A stretch of 32,097 nt of DNA, from the NCBI GenBank assembly GCA_964444065.1, contig CAYUFL010000022.1:1-32097 (forward strand), read 5' to 3'. The stretch comes from JBGMEA01 sp964444065. GTDB lineage: Bacteria; Bacillota; Clostridia; Eubacteriales; Anaerofustaceae. Shown piece after piece: positions 23,058 to 31,779 of the stretch (position 1 is its first letter; every line of letters starts with the position of its first letter). Made by a program: the position numbers and the translations under genes. The notes beneath the pieces were generated by a model. That model was not told the DNA's origin, ran no database searches, and worked only from the letters and a program-made list of their open reading frames with translations.

Positions 23058-23933
23058 ATGGAGGTAACATCTTATCTTGAATTGACGGACAGTCAGATTG
23101 CTTCAGTCCGAGCGTTGGTTCATGTTTGCAATGAGTACGAAAATCTCAACGGAGAAGTCTTTTTTTCGAATCGTCTGAATTACGACACAAACATCCGCTG
23201 TTACTATTGTATGCGCGCAGACAACAGATTGATCGGTTTTTTATCTGCTTTTATTCCGACAAAAGACGTTGCTGAAATCAGTGCTTACGTGCATCCCGAT
23301 TTTAGACAAAAAGGCATTTTCGCGGCATTGCTTTCGTCTGTTTGTGAAGAGCTTCTGAAACATTCGATTCAAGATATTTTATTCATTACTCAGCCGCAAG
23401 CCAAAGCATGCGAGAAGGTGCTTGGGAAATTTTCGGCAAAAAAAGATCATTCCGAATATCTGATGGAATTTCGAGGAGAAGCCGTTCAACCAATGCAAAC
23501 CGACCTTTGTCTGAGAATGGCGGATTTATCGGATCGTGAAATGGTCATTATGTTGTCTGAAGCGGCATTTGAAGAATCGCGCGAAACAGCGCAAACGATA
23601 GCCGACAGCTCCTTGCGTGCTGATAATATTGATATCTATCTTGCTTACATGGAAGAGTGCGTGATCGGTACAATGAGTACAAATCGCGAAGGTGACGAAC
23701 TGTTTATTTACGGAGTTGCCGTTTTGCCTGAGTTCCAGAGAAAAGGATATGGCAGGCAGATGCTCAATCTGCTTATGCGTGAATTAACAAAACTGGATCG
23801 GGTGCGTATTTTGATTGAAGCCGACAGCAAGAAGCCGAATGCTTACGGATTGTATCAAAAAAGCGGATTCGACATTATAACGGAATTCGATTACTTTCGT
23901 TATCGAATAGAAAAAGGGTCTGAAAACCATTGA
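23058..23933 (+). CDS. Tandem GNAT acetyltransferase
   Basis: A 291-residue protein with two GNAT folds, the arrangement seen for example in MshD-like enzymes. The N-terminal copy (about 1-140) has a degenerate acetyl-CoA loop, VHPDFRQKGIF. The C-terminal copy (about 148-291) has a good one, VLPEFQRKGYGRQML, followed by EADSKKPNAYGLYQKSGF, so this half is probably the active one. The substrate cannot be told. The start at 23058 is preceded by AAAGAGG and lies 13 bases after sufB. The end overlaps the possible TTG start of the chloride transporter gene. Confidence 0.87.
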   Translation: MEVTSYLELTDSQIASVRALVHVCNEYENLNGEVFFSNRLNYDTNIRCYYCMRADNRLIGFLSAFIPTKDVAEISAYVHPDFRQKGIFAALLSSVCEELLKHSIQDILFITQPQAKACEKVLGKFSAKKDHSEYLMEFRGEAVQPMQTDLCLRMADLSDREMVIMLSEAAFEESRETAQTIADSSLRADNIDIYLAYMEECVIGTMSTNREGDELFIYGVAVLPEFQRKGYGRQMLNLLMRELTKLDRVRILIEADSKKPNAYGLYQKSGFDIITEFDYFRYRIEKGSENH

Positions 23934-25501
23934 ATCATGCAAAAGAAATGATAAACAAAAAACAAAAATATAAATACTTACTGATTGTGGACGGCACAAT
24001 TGTCGGGGTGCTCTCCGGAGCAATTACAATATTGTATCGTTTGGCAATTGATCAAGCAGAGTATGCTTCCGAGTTGGTTCGAAACTTGGTCAATTCAGGA
24101 TCAGGATATATCGTATTGTGGGTCTGTGCGCTTGTGCTGCTCGCTTTTGCGGCAAATTACCTTTTAAAATGGGAGCCCATGATTTCAGGCAGCGGCATTC
24201 CCCAGGTAGAAGCTGAAGTATCAGGATATCTGAAGACTAACTGGCTGAAGACACTTCTTGCAAAATTTGCAGGAGGCGTCATTTGTCTTTTTGCAGGACT
24301 TTCTCTGGGACGGGAAGGTCCGTCTATCCAAATGGGTGCAATGAGCGGAAAAGGTCTGTCTGCAGCGTTGCACAGAAACCGAACGGAAGAAAAATATTTA
24401 ATGACGTGTGGTGCGAGCGCAGGTCTCTCTGCTGCATTTAACGCACCGCTTGCAGGCATTATGTTTGCTTTGGAAGAAGTACATAAAAACTTCTCGGCAT
24501 ACGTGTTAGTCCCTGTCATGATTTCAAGCATTGTTGCTGATTTTTTGTCAAAATACATATTCGGACTGAGTCCTGTTTTTCATTTTAGCATCGAAAATCC
24601 GATCCCGTTGCAATACTATTGGATGATTATCATATTCGGGGTATTGGTGGGTTTCCTTGGAGCCGGTTACAATAAGGTTTTGTTTTGGGTAAAAGATAAG
24701 TTTGCAAAAATCAAAGATACAAAATTTCGATTGATACCTGTCTTTCTGCTTGCAGGCGTACTGGGTTATTTGCTTCCCCAGGTGGTCGGAAGCGGACATG
24801 ATATGATCCGTTTGATCACGGACAGTGATACTGCATTTAAGCTGATTATGATATTATTGATCGGGAAATTCATTTTCTCCATTATCAGTTTCGGTTCCGG
24901 TGCACCCGGAGGTATTTTTTTTCCGCTGCTCGTGATCGGGGCATACATCGGTGCGGCATATGGTCACATTATGATTGCGCAGTTCGGAATTGATTCGCAG
25001 TATTTTGTGAATTTTATCATTATTGCAATGGCCGCTTATTTTTCTGCCATCGTTCGGGCTCCGATTACCGGTATTATTTTGATCACTGAAATGACAGGCT
25101 CCTTCAGTCATATGTTGGCAATTGCAACTGTGGCTATTGTCGCATATATTACGGCAGAACTGATCGGATCCGTTCCTGTTTATGAAGGGTTGCTTGATCG
25201 TATCGTCAACCGTGTGCCCGGGGAAACGGTCTGTATGACAGATAATAAAATGATTGTACAAAACGTTGTGCACGCAAATTCTGCCCTTTCCAACAAGCGT
25301 ATATTCGAAATCGCATGGCCCGAGGATGTATTGTTGATTTCTCTCAAGCGCGGCACAAGAGAAATTCTGCCGCGTGGTCGTGTAAAAATTATGGCAGGTG
25401 ATATTCTTGAGACATTGGTAATGGAAGACAGACTTTCGGAATATCATGAATTTATGAAAGGGATCTGCGAAGCAGATCCGACCAAAACATCAACAACATA
25501 A
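23930..25501 (+). CDS. ClC-family chloride transporter with TrkA_C domain
   Basis: A 523-residue member of the ClC family with about ten or more membrane segments. The ion-binding signatures GSGIPQ (87-92), GREGPSIQMG with the gating Glu129, and GAPGGIFFP (about 325) are all present. Glu182 and Glu183 in FALEEVH align with the internal proton-path glutamate of E. coli ClC-ec1, so a 2 Cl-/1 H+ exchanger is more likely than a channel. The C-terminal 70 residues (about 440-515) form a TrkA_C (RCK_C) regulatory domain in the place where others carry CBS domains. The start is uncertain: TTG 23930 overlaps the preceding stop by four bases; ATG 23948 is an alternative. The next gene follows after nine bases. 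Confidence 0.92.
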   Translation: MNHAKEMINKKQKYKYLLIVDGTIVGVLSGAITILYRLAIDQAEYASELVRNLVNSGSGYIVLWVCALVLLAFAANYLLKWEPMISGSGIPQVEAEVSGYLKTNWLKTLLAKFAGGVICLFAGLSLGREGPSIQMGAMSGKGLSAALHRNRTEEKYLMTCGASAGLSAAFNAPLAGIMFALEEVHKNFSAYVLVPVMISSIVADFLSKYIFGLSPVFHFSIENPIPLQYYWMIIIFGVLVGFLGAGYNKVLFWVKDKFAKIKDTKFRLIPVFLLAGVLGYLLPQVVGSGHDMIRLITDSDTAFKLIMILLIGKFIFSIISFGSGAPGGIFFPLLVIGAYIGAAYGHIMIAQFGIDSQYFVNFIIIAMAAYFSAIVRAPITGIILITEMTGSFSHMLAIATVAIVAYITAELIGSVPVYEGLLDRIVNRVPGETVCMTDNKMIVQNVVHANSALSNKRIFEIAWPEDVLLISLKRGTREILPRGRVKIMAGDILETLVMEDRLSEYHEFMKGICEADPTKTSTT

Positions 25502-25510
25502 GGAGGAAGT

Positions 25511-26248
25511 ATGACGCATACACACCAGATATCGATATGTCTGCCGCTGAGCGGTGCAAAAAATGTGCGCGATCTCGGCGGTTATAAAACAAAAAACGGA
25601 AAATTCACAAAGAAAAATATTTTTTTGCGTGCGGCAAAACTGGATGAGTTGACCGATGCCGACAAAGAGTTCCTTTATGGATACGGTGTGCGGACTGTCG
25701 TCGATTTGCGCTCGCCTGTAGAGATTGAAGAGAAACCGTGCGGAGTTCGTTCGTACCGCGACATTCGGTATGAGAATGTGCCGTTGATAGACAACATCCA
25801 TTCCGATAATCTTGAGGGGCGTTATCCTTCCTCGATGTCTCAAATGTATGTCGGTTTGTTGGAAAACAGCACACAATTGATACGTCAGGCGCTTTATCGA
25901 CTGGCGGAAGAATCGAAATGTGCTTTGTTCAACTGTACTGCGGGCAAAGACCGAACCGGGGTTATGGCAATGCTTCTGCTGAAACTTGCCGAAGTTGATT
26001 CGGCTGTCATTATTGAAGATTACAGTGCAAGCGAACAGTATAATACGGATATTAAAATCATACAAAAAGAAGTCAAAGAGCAATTCGGTATTCTGTTACC
26101 GGATTACCTGTTTGAATCGAAACCGGAACAGATGGAACAGACGTTGGAATTCTTTGATCGGAAATATAACAGTGCGCCGGACTATATGAAAACGATCGGT
26201 TTAAGCAACGCCGAAATCGAAAAGCTTGCTGCTAAATTCATTGATTAA
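25511..26248 (+). CDS. Tyrosine phosphatase-like protein (Y_phosphatase3 family)
   Basis: A 245-residue soluble protein of the cysteine-based phosphatase superfamily. The P-loop is NCTAGKDRTG, with catalytic Cys142 and Arg148. N-terminal blocks KNVRDLGGY and VRTVVDLRSPVE are typical of the tyrosine/serine phosphatase family that includes Mycobacterium PtpB-like and LipA-like enzymes. No signal peptide is seen. AAGGAGG is just upstream of the ATG. Substrates in such bacteria may be phosphoproteins or phosphoinositides; the sequence does not distinguish. It is in the long operon between the ClC gene and the HD-domain gene. Confidence 0.9.
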   Translation: MTHTHQISICLPLSGAKNVRDLGGYKTKNGKFTKKNIFLRAAKLDELTDADKEFLYGYGVRTVVDLRSPVEIEEKPCGVRSYRDIRYENVPLIDNIHSDNLEGRYPSSMSQMYVGLLENSTQLIRQALYRLAEESKCALFNCTAGKDRTGVMAMLLLKLAEVDSAVIIEDYSASEQYNTDIKIIQKEVKEQFGILLPDYLFESKPEQMEQTLEFFDRKYNSAPDYMKTIGLSNAEIEKLAAKFID

Positions 26249-26261
26249 CCGGGGTTTCGAA

Positions 26262-26750
26262 ATGAGTGTTGTATTGGATGTCAATCACATAATGGTTTCG
26301 TATTACCGCAATGATCCGAGGAGAATATTCCATTTCACAAAAGTGCATGCACTGTGCCGTCTGATTGCCTTGTCCGAAAATCTGGAGGAAAAGACAATGC
26401 AGATTTTGGAAATTGCAGCATTGATGCATGATATCGGAATCAAAATCAGCGAGATGAAATATCATTCCAGTGCCGGAAATTATCAGCAGACGGAAGGTCC
26501 TCCAGAAGCGAAAAAAATACTCGATAAGCTCGGTGTCGCACCTGATGTGAGCGAGCGTGTCTGCTACCTGATCGGACATCATCATACTTATAAAGAAATA
26601 GACGGTATCGATTATCAGATACTGATTGAAGCAGATTTTTTGGTCAATGCGTATGAGGACGAGATGAATCATGCACAAATTACTGCCATGCGCAAATTAT
26701 TTCGTACTCAAACGGGACTTGCGCTGTTGGAGGAATTATATTCTGATTGA
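26262..26750 (+). CDS. HD domain phosphohydrolase-like protein
   Basis: A 162-residue protein that is essentially one HD domain. Likely metal ligands are His29 in the FTKVHALC helix, His56-Asp57 in LMHDIG, the histidine group GHHHTY (106-108) and Asp125 in EADFLVN. HD proteins of this size hydrolyse nucleotides or other phosphate esters, but I cannot assign a substrate. The ATG at 26262 is preceded by GGGG rather than AGGAG, so initiation may depend on coupling to the phosphatase gene 13 bases upstream. A longer in-frame start at 26226 lies inside the upstream gene and has no ribosome binding site. Confidence 0.85.
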   Translation: MSVVLDVNHIMVSYYRNDPRRIFHFTKVHALCRLIALSENLEEKTMQILEIAALMHDIGIKISEMKYHSSAGNYQQTEGPPEAKKILDKLGVAPDVSERVCYLIGHHHTYKEIDGIDYQILIEADFLVNAYEDEMNHAQITAMRKLFRTQTGLALLEELYSD

Positions 26751-26834
26751 GTAAGTTGTTTTTTTATCAGTCTTTTGATTTCGCAGCCGTGTTCAATCCT
26801 TATAACTGCTATCTTTTCGATACGGAGGTTCGCC

Positions 26835-28313
26835 ATGGCGAAAAAAACATTCGTCACCAATATGCCCGATAAATCCGGTGCGTTTATGACTGCTTCGAAG
26901 ATTATTTTCAATCGGGGCGGTAATATTATTCGCGTGAGCTACAACAAAGCGGTTGATCTGCATACGTTATTTCTTGATGTGGAAGCGGATGAAAAAGAGC
27001 TGAATCAAATCGCGAAAGAATTGTTTGCGGTAGGTTACCTGAATGAAAAGATTCCGGAAACGAGAGTTGTTATCGTTTCGGTCAAAATACCGGATGTGCC
27101 CGGATCATTATTTCCTGTATTGAAAATTCTTGATCGTTATGACATCAATATATCCTATATCAATTCAACCTCCGTTCATGCTGAGTACCAGAACTTCGTG
27201 ATGGGTCTTTTGATCGAAGCACCGTCCGTAATCAAACTGGTATTGGACGATATCAGCGAGCTGTATCAAATCAATATTATGGATTATGACGAATCCGAAA
27301 CAACACTGGATAACACGATTTTTTATATTCGTCTTGCAAATGATATGCAAAAGCTGCTCGGACTCAGCGTTAAAAAAACAATCGAATTTATCAGCGAAGC
27401 GAATCGCATTCTTCAGGTGTTGCAGGATAAAGGCAGGGATGCGGAAAAGGTTTTCGATTACACCCGCCGTTTTGCAGGATTTATCGCAAAATACAAAGGG
27501 AAGCATTTTGCCGCCGATATCGAAAAGATTCAGATCGGTGATGTGACATTGTATTCCATACAGCCGCCCTGCGGCAGCAACACGTATTTGTTGTTCTCCG
27601 CGCACGAAGCCGAGATAATGATGATCGATACGGGATTTGCGGTCTATCGTGACGAAATGACGAAGATATTCAGAAAATTATTCCCTGACTGGGAAACACG
27701 CGCCAAACGTATCTATATTACACATGCGGATGTCGATCACTGCGGATTGCTGGCTCTGATGCCTGAGGCGCATGTTTGTATGAACAGAAAAAGCGCAGAG
27801 AGCATTCGTCGCCAGTACGAAGGCGTTCCTGACTTTCGTGAAGAAAAGGATCTTTGTTTTGGTTACAGTAAGCTAAGCCAGATTATTTCCGGATATGTGC
27901 CGATGGATCCGACCAACATACACCTGATTGACACGGTGGATATCGGAGAGCATGAGAACCCTGAACGGATCGGGTCATTCGCATACGGTGCAATGACATT
28001 TGAGGTGTTGGAAGGCAACGGCGGACATCTGTACGGCGAGGTGGTCTTTTACGACAAAAAAGACGGGCTGATTTTCACAGGGGACAATTTGGTGAACATC
28101 AGCGGATTTACCTCGGAGCGAGCGGAATTCAACTCCTTTGCGCCATATTTGATGAGCAGTGTGAATATAGATTCAAAAAAAGCATCCGCTGCAAGGGATG
28201 CGATCATTCGGATGATCGGGAATGACGAGACGATTGTTTGCGGCGGGCACGGTCCGATTTCGCTTTTGAAAGAAGGACAACTGCTGAATTTGCATGCCGA
28301 AAAGATCATTTGA
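26835..28313 (+). CDS. ACT-ACT-metallo-beta-lactamase fusion protein
   Basis: A 492-residue protein with an unusual order of domains. Two ACT-like ligand-binding domains come first (about 3-72 and 77-150; the NMPDKSGAF and KIPDVPGSLF turns are the typical ACT ligand-binding loops). A helical region follows (about 160-225), then a metallo-beta-lactamase fold (about 230-480). The metal motif is HADVDH (297-302), where the usual second His is Asp299; the other ligands are likely His398 in GGH, Asp417 in TGDN and His472 in GGHG. The ATG at 26835 has GGAGG six bases upstream. I infer a hydrolase or oxidoreductase-like enzyme controlled by a small ligand such as an amino acid. Neither the ligand nor the substrate is known from sequence. 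It ends the long operon that starts with sufC or is transcribed separately. Confidence 0.85.
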   Translation: MAKKTFVTNMPDKSGAFMTASKIIFNRGGNIIRVSYNKAVDLHTLFLDVEADEKELNQIAKELFAVGYLNEKIPETRVVIVSVKIPDVPGSLFPVLKILDRYDINISYINSTSVHAEYQNFVMGLLIEAPSVIKLVLDDISELYQINIMDYDESETTLDNTIFYIRLANDMQKLLGLSVKKTIEFISEANRILQVLQDKGRDAEKVFDYTRRFAGFIAKYKGKHFAADIEKIQIGDVTLYSIQPPCGSNTYLLFSAHEAEIMMIDTGFAVYRDEMTKIFRKLFPDWETRAKRIYITHADVDHCGLLALMPEAHVCMNRKSAESIRRQYEGVPDFREEKDLCFGYSKLSQIISGYVPMDPTNIHLIDTVDIGEHENPERIGSFAYGAMTFEVLEGNGGHLYGEVVFYDKKDGLIFTGDNLVNISGFTSERAEFNSFAPYLMSSVNIDSKKASAARDAIIRMIGNDETIVCGGHGPISLLKEGQLLNLHAEKII

Positions 28314-28333
28314 AAAAATCGCAAAAAAAAAAA

Positions 28334-28409
28334 TGGAGCCTACGAACGGATTCGAACCGTTGACCCCCACCTTACCATGGTGGTGCTCTACCGACTGAGC
28401 TACGCAGGC
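28334..28409 (-). tRNA. tRNA-Thr (anticodon GGT)
   Basis: A complete 76-base cloverleaf on the minus strand. The acceptor stem pairs GCCTGCG with CGTAGGC, with one G-U pair. D-arm GCTCAGTCGGTAGAGC, anticodon stem CCACC/GGTGG with loop ATGGTAA (anticodon GGT at 28374-28376), and TTCGAATC in the T-arm are visible. The 3' CCA is encoded (28334-28336). On the minus strand it is followed by a long T run (28321-28333) that can end transcription. It is convergent with the ACT-MBL gene. Confidence 0.97.
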
Positions 28410-28474
28410 AAGCATCATCCCGTGACGATGGTAAACATACGGCACGACGGATGAGCTGTAATGAATTCTTGACT

Positions 28475-28503
28475 ATCCTATCATATTTGCATATCGTTGT
28501 CAA
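28475..28503 (-). promoter_or_regulatory. Promoter of tRNA-Thr
   Basis: On the minus strand, a perfect TTGACA (28498-28503), a 17-base spacer and TAGGAT (28475-28480) preceded by TGA. It would give a 5' leader of about 60 bases removed by RNase P. Confidence 0.75.
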
Positions 28504-28588
28504 TTATGATTCGAAAATCATTCAGCATTTGGTTTTGGTCCAAGAAATAAAACATTTGCAAATCGCTTTTTAACGAGGATTTATCGTG

Positions 28589-28594
28589 TATAAT
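28589..28594 (+). promoter_or_regulatory. Candidate -10 element of the murJ-like/rsmA operon
   Basis: A perfect TATAAT 65 bases before the flippase ATG. The matching -35 region (about 28566-28571) is T-rich but not a good TTGACA match. Confidence 0.5.
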
Positions 28595-28658
28595 AGGTGA
28601 GAACGAGCGCTTTGCGACGGTTCTGTGGTCGCATGATGATTTGGATTGGAATTGAGTT

Positions 28659-30215
28659 ATGAAAGATAAACAAAGAAGTTACTTAACCAGTGCAGCGATT
28701 CTGGCTGCCGGGGGAATCTTTGCCAAACTTCTGGGTATCGCATTTAAAAGCCCGCTTGCCTCGATTATAGGAGACTACGGGTTGGGTCTTTATGGGTACC
28801 CGTATCCGTTATATACAACATTTTTGGCGATTTCTGTTGCAGGATTGCCGATTGCTGTTTCTAAAATGATTGCGGAACGTGTTTCGCTCGGGAATTATCG
28901 CGGTGCATACAAGGTTTTTCGTGTTTCTTTTGTGGCACTGCTTGTTTTGGGGACGTTCGGTTCCGGTATGATGTTTTTGGGTGCGCAGTTTTTTATCGAT
29001 GCGTTCAAATGGCCGCAGGAAACCTACTATTCGATTTTGGCATTGTCATTCGCACCTTTTTTTGTTGCATTGATTTCTTCGCTGCGCGGGTTCTTTCAAG
29101 GGATGCAACGCATGACTTTTTCATCGGGATCACAGATTGTCGAACAGATTGCGCGGGTCGGCATCGGGTTGACCTTGGCGATCTTGCTGACAAAGTGGTT
29201 CGGTATTTCTTACGGTGCGGCTGGTGCCACATTCGGCGCAACTGCGGGCGGGATTGCTGCATTATTGTATCTGGGAATTTCCTATTTTCGTTTTAAGAAA
29301 AAAAGTGCTCATTTGCTCGAAGAACAGACGGTGGAACAATCCGAAACCAGCCGAAAGATATTTAAGTCCTTGTTGTTTCTGGCAATTCCGATCGCATGCG
29401 GAAGTCTGATCAATACCGTAATGGATCTGATCAACAGCGCGACGCTTTCAACCTGTCTGCAAAATGCCGGAATTTCCCAGGAACTGGCAACTGTCTTGTA
29501 CGCGCAGCTTGAGCAAAAGGCACAGACATTGATTAATGTTCCATTGGTAATCGGTGCCGCGCTTTCCTCCAGTCTTGTGCCGTCCATAAGTGAGTCCGTT
29601 GTGAGAGGTGATCAGCAAAAAATTGTTAAAAAAACAACATTGGCGGTAAAGATTGCTTTCTTGGTATCCATACCTTCCGCGGTCGGTTTGAGTGTGCTGT
29701 CCGAACCGATTATGTCCCTTGTTTTTCTGGGTAAAAGTTCCGGCTATGAGATGCTGACATGGTTGGCATATGTGGTGATTTTTACCATTGTTATGAGTAC
29801 GCTGCAGGGTATCTTGCAGGGATCGGGACGATTTTACAAACCACTGAAGAATATGGCATTTGGTGCGCTGTTAAAATTCCTTTTGAATTTGGCGTTGATA
29901 TCAAGACCTGAAATCGGGGTGTACGGTGCGATTGCAAGCTCAATCATTGCATCGTTCGTGATATTCCTTTTAAACTATATGGATGTGAAAAAATATGTCG
30001 GCATGAATAAAATCGCATGGAATGTAATAAAAACGATCTTTGCTGCTGTTGTGATGGGAATTTTTGCTAAGTTCGGGTACGGATTGCTTGCAACGTATAT
30101 GGATTATAAAATTGCAGTGCTGATTACTGTCGCGATCAGCGCGGCAGTCTACTTCGCAATCATTTACTTCACAAAAGCAATTACCAAAGAAGAAATGAAG
30201 GAAGTGCGCGGATAA
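28659..30215 (+). CDS. Lipid flippase of the MurJ/YtgP/SpoVB (PST) family
   Basis: A 518-residue integral membrane protein with about 14 hydrophobic segments. Near its start is the family block AAILAAGGIFAKLLGIAFK, followed by GDYGLGLYGYPYPLY and SVAGLPIAVSKMIAE. In Bacillus these proteins (YtgP, also called MurJ) flip lipid II for peptidoglycan synthesis, while the SpoVB paralogue works in spore cortex formation; sequence alone does not decide between them. A cytoplasmic loop rich in Glu and Lys follows the sixth segment (about 205-230). The ribosome binding site is weak (GGAATTGAG). rsmA follows within 20 bases, so they probably share a transcript. Confidence 0.88.
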   Translation: MKDKQRSYLTSAAILAAGGIFAKLLGIAFKSPLASIIGDYGLGLYGYPYPLYTTFLAISVAGLPIAVSKMIAERVSLGNYRGAYKVFRVSFVALLVLGTFGSGMMFLGAQFFIDAFKWPQETYYSILALSFAPFFVALISSLRGFFQGMQRMTFSSGSQIVEQIARVGIGLTLAILLTKWFGISYGAAGATFGATAGGIAALLYLGISYFRFKKKSAHLLEEQTVEQSETSRKIFKSLLFLAIPIACGSLINTVMDLINSATLSTCLQNAGISQELATVLYAQLEQKAQTLINVPLVIGAALSSSLVPSISESVVRGDQQKIVKKTTLAVKIAFLVSIPSAVGLSVLSEPIMSLVFLGKSSGYEMLTWLAYVVIFTIVMSTLQGILQGSGRFYKPLKNMAFGALLKFLLNLALISRPEIGVYGAIASSIIASFVIFLLNYMDVKKYVGMNKIAWNVIKTIFAAVVMGIFAKFGYGLLATYMDYKIAVLITVAISAAVYFAIIYFTKAITKEEMKEVRG

Positions 30216-30231
30216 CGTGCGAAACGGTATA

Positions 30232-31095
30232 ATGGGAAAACTGACAAAACCGTCCGTGATTAAATCATATATGAATAAATACCGATTTCATTTTAAAAAA
30301 GATCTCGGGCAGAATTTCTTAATCGATGATGATGCTGCAGAAAAAATCGTTGATGCGCTGGCACTGACAGGGGAAGAAACTGTGCTTGAAATCGGACCCG
30401 GCATCGGGGCACTGACAGAACTGCTTGTGCAGAAAGCCAGACGTGTGATTGCCGTCGAAATCGATCCGTTTGCGATAAAAATGCTCAAGGATATTTTTGC
30501 GGACACAGACAATCTTGAGATTGTGCATGCCGATGTTTTGAAGACAGATCTGCATGCATTGATTGCTCCATACGTAAATGCAGGCGAAAAAATAACGGCA
30601 GTTTCTAATCTGCCGTATTACATTACTTCGCCTGTTATCATGAAACTGCTGGAAGACAAGCTGCCTTTGGAAGCTGTCGTCGTAATGCTCCAAAAAGAAG
30701 TCGCCGCCCGTTTGGGAATCAAACCCGGCTCAAAGGACTATTCTGCATTTACGGTAGTGCTTGAGTATTATGCGGAGACAAGCAAGCTGTTTGATGTATC
30801 ACGCAATTCGTTCATGCCTGCACCGAACGTCGATTCTTCCGTGGTGCGTATCTTGCCTCGTAAAGAGGCGCCTGTAGAAGTCAGAAGCGAAACACATTTG
30901 TTTCAAACGATCCATGCAGCATTTGCGACGAGACGCAAAACTATATTGAACTGTATTTCGGCGGGTTTTCAAATGGATAAAGAATCCACAAGAGAATTGT
31001 TGGCTTTGGCGGATATCCCCGAAAACAACAGAGCCGAAACGATTACGCTGCAACAATATGCAGTACTTTCCGACTTGATTATGGAGCGCAAGTAG
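30232..31095 (+). CDS. rsmA: 16S rRNA dimethyladenosine transferase RsmA (KsgA)
   Basis: RsmA dimethylates two adjacent adenines near the 3' end of 16S rRNA during 30S assembly. The family N-terminus FKKDLGQNFLID, the SAM loop LEIGPGIGALTELL (residues 52-65), the adenine-binding NLPYYITSP (126-134) and the C-terminal ATRRKTILN block are all present. Length is 287 residues. I use the ATG at 30232 because it aligns with the family N-terminus; a GTG at 30217, just one base after the flippase stop, would add five residues and could be used through coupling. Neither has a good ribosome binding site. A T-rich stretch follows at 31113-31119 without a convincing stem. Confidence 0.95.
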   Translation: MGKLTKPSVIKSYMNKYRFHFKKDLGQNFLIDDDAAEKIVDALALTGEETVLEIGPGIGALTELLVQKARRVIAVEIDPFAIKMLKDIFADTDNLEIVHADVLKTDLHALIAPYVNAGEKITAVSNLPYYITSPVIMKLLEDKLPLEAVVVMLQKEVAARLGIKPGSKDYSAFTVVLEYYAETSKLFDVSRNSFMPAPNVDSSVVRILPRKEAPVEVRSETHLFQTIHAAFATRRKTILNCISAGFQMDKESTRELLALADIPENNRAETITLQQYAVLSDLIMERK

Positions 31096-31128
31096 GAGTC
31101 TGAGAAGTGCAGTTTTTTTATTTAACGA

Positions 31129-31383
31129 TTATTCCGTTGCCGTTGGTTCTGAAAGAAGAATCGCAAGTGCTTCTTCGTAGTTTTCTGTTTTCACATAGAT
31201 GTTGACGCCCAGATTTGATCTTCCGATAATAACATTGATGTTTCCGCCGTCTATTTCATAATCGAGATAGCAATATATGCCGCAGGACTCCAACAGTCCT
31301 TGGATGACGCCTGCCTCTGTATCGGAATCTACATATTTCAGAAAAGTCATATTGTCCAGTTCTCTTTTCTTTTTGCGAAACAT
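31129..31383 (-). CDS. DUF2007-like small protein
   Basis: An 84-residue soluble protein. A basic start (FRKKKREL) precedes a compact alpha-beta domain with the pattern of DUF2007: a DSDTEAGVIQGLLESCGI helix, a strand with CYLDY, a Gly-rich turn, then NIYVKTENYEEALAIL. Such proteins have been suggested to act in signal transduction, but the function is unknown. The ATG at 31383 has a strong AAAGGAG four bases upstream; an in-frame TTG at 31401 is rejected. A perfect hairpin (31399-31427) lies right before the ribosome binding site on the message. It stands alone between rsmA and the next unit. Confidence 0.78.
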   Translation of the reverse strand: MFRKKKRELDNMTFLKYVDSDTEAGVIQGLLESCGIYCYLDYEIDGGNINVIIGRSNLGVNIYVKTENYEEALAILLSEPTATE

Positions 31384-31398
31384 TTTTACTCCTTTTTT

Positions 31399-31427
31399 CA
31401 ATTCACTGATAAGATGTCAGTGAATTG
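31399..31427. repeat. Perfect 11-base-pair inverted repeat in front of the DUF2007 gene
   Basis: CAATTCACTGA (31399-31409) is the exact inverted partner of 31417-31427, with a seven-base loop. On the minus strand it lies in the 5' untranslated region a few bases before AAAGGAG. On the plus strand a T-rich tract begins at 31432, so it could also end transcripts coming from rsmA. Confidence 0.6.
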
Positions 31428-31779
31428 CTGCTTAATTTTTTTGAAAGTCTTTAATCTGATATAATATTGGTGTATAATCTGACGATAATAACAGTAAGGT
31501 GTTGTTTTGATGTCTATACCGAAGCGAATCGGTTTGATTTGTTGACAGTGCAGTGTCAAATGGATATTTTGAATCAATTCGGCGCACTGCGCATAAGGAT
31601 TGCATATTTTTTGTTTATATCAATCATATGGAATAGTGGCTCACTTCTTTGCTGCCGACATAATCATTTTAACATTCAAACAGCGGAAAGCAAGCAATTC
31701 GGTAAAATAGGATGCGTACGACGGATAGCACGGACTGATATTCTGAATGAATGCCAACCGAGGTGCATCGGGGGTTGAA
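31428..31779 (+). other. Long untranslated region before the Cys protein and EAL-HDOD genes
   Basis: No convincing gene is present on either strand. A TATAAT at 31473-31478 and a promoter at 31542-31570 (TTGACA, 17 bases, TATTTT) are candidates for transcription to the right. Small hairpins occur at 31518-31533 (ACCGA/TCGGT). GATGC (31711-31715) could pair with GCATC (31765-31769) to enclose the 60 bases in front of the ribosome binding site. I looked for a c-di-GMP riboswitch because an EAL gene follows, but see no class I or class II consensus. Confidence 0.5.
31542..31570 (+). promoter_or_regulatory. Candidate regulated promoter with inverted repeat over the -35
   Basis: TTGACA (31542-31547), a 17-base spacer and TATTTT (31565-31570). 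The -35 is one arm of an inverted repeat TTGACA-N6-TGTCAA (31542-31559). A protein bound there would block RNA polymerase. Confidence 0.5.

Noticed and set aside
31467..31778. Open frame of 103 codons before the small Cys protein
   Set aside because: Its start is a TTG inside a promoter-like region with no ribosome binding site, and the sequence looks like translated non-coding DNA.
31577..31779. c-di-GMP riboswitch before the EAL-HDOD unit
   Set aside because: I looked for the class I and class II conserved core sequences and found neither.
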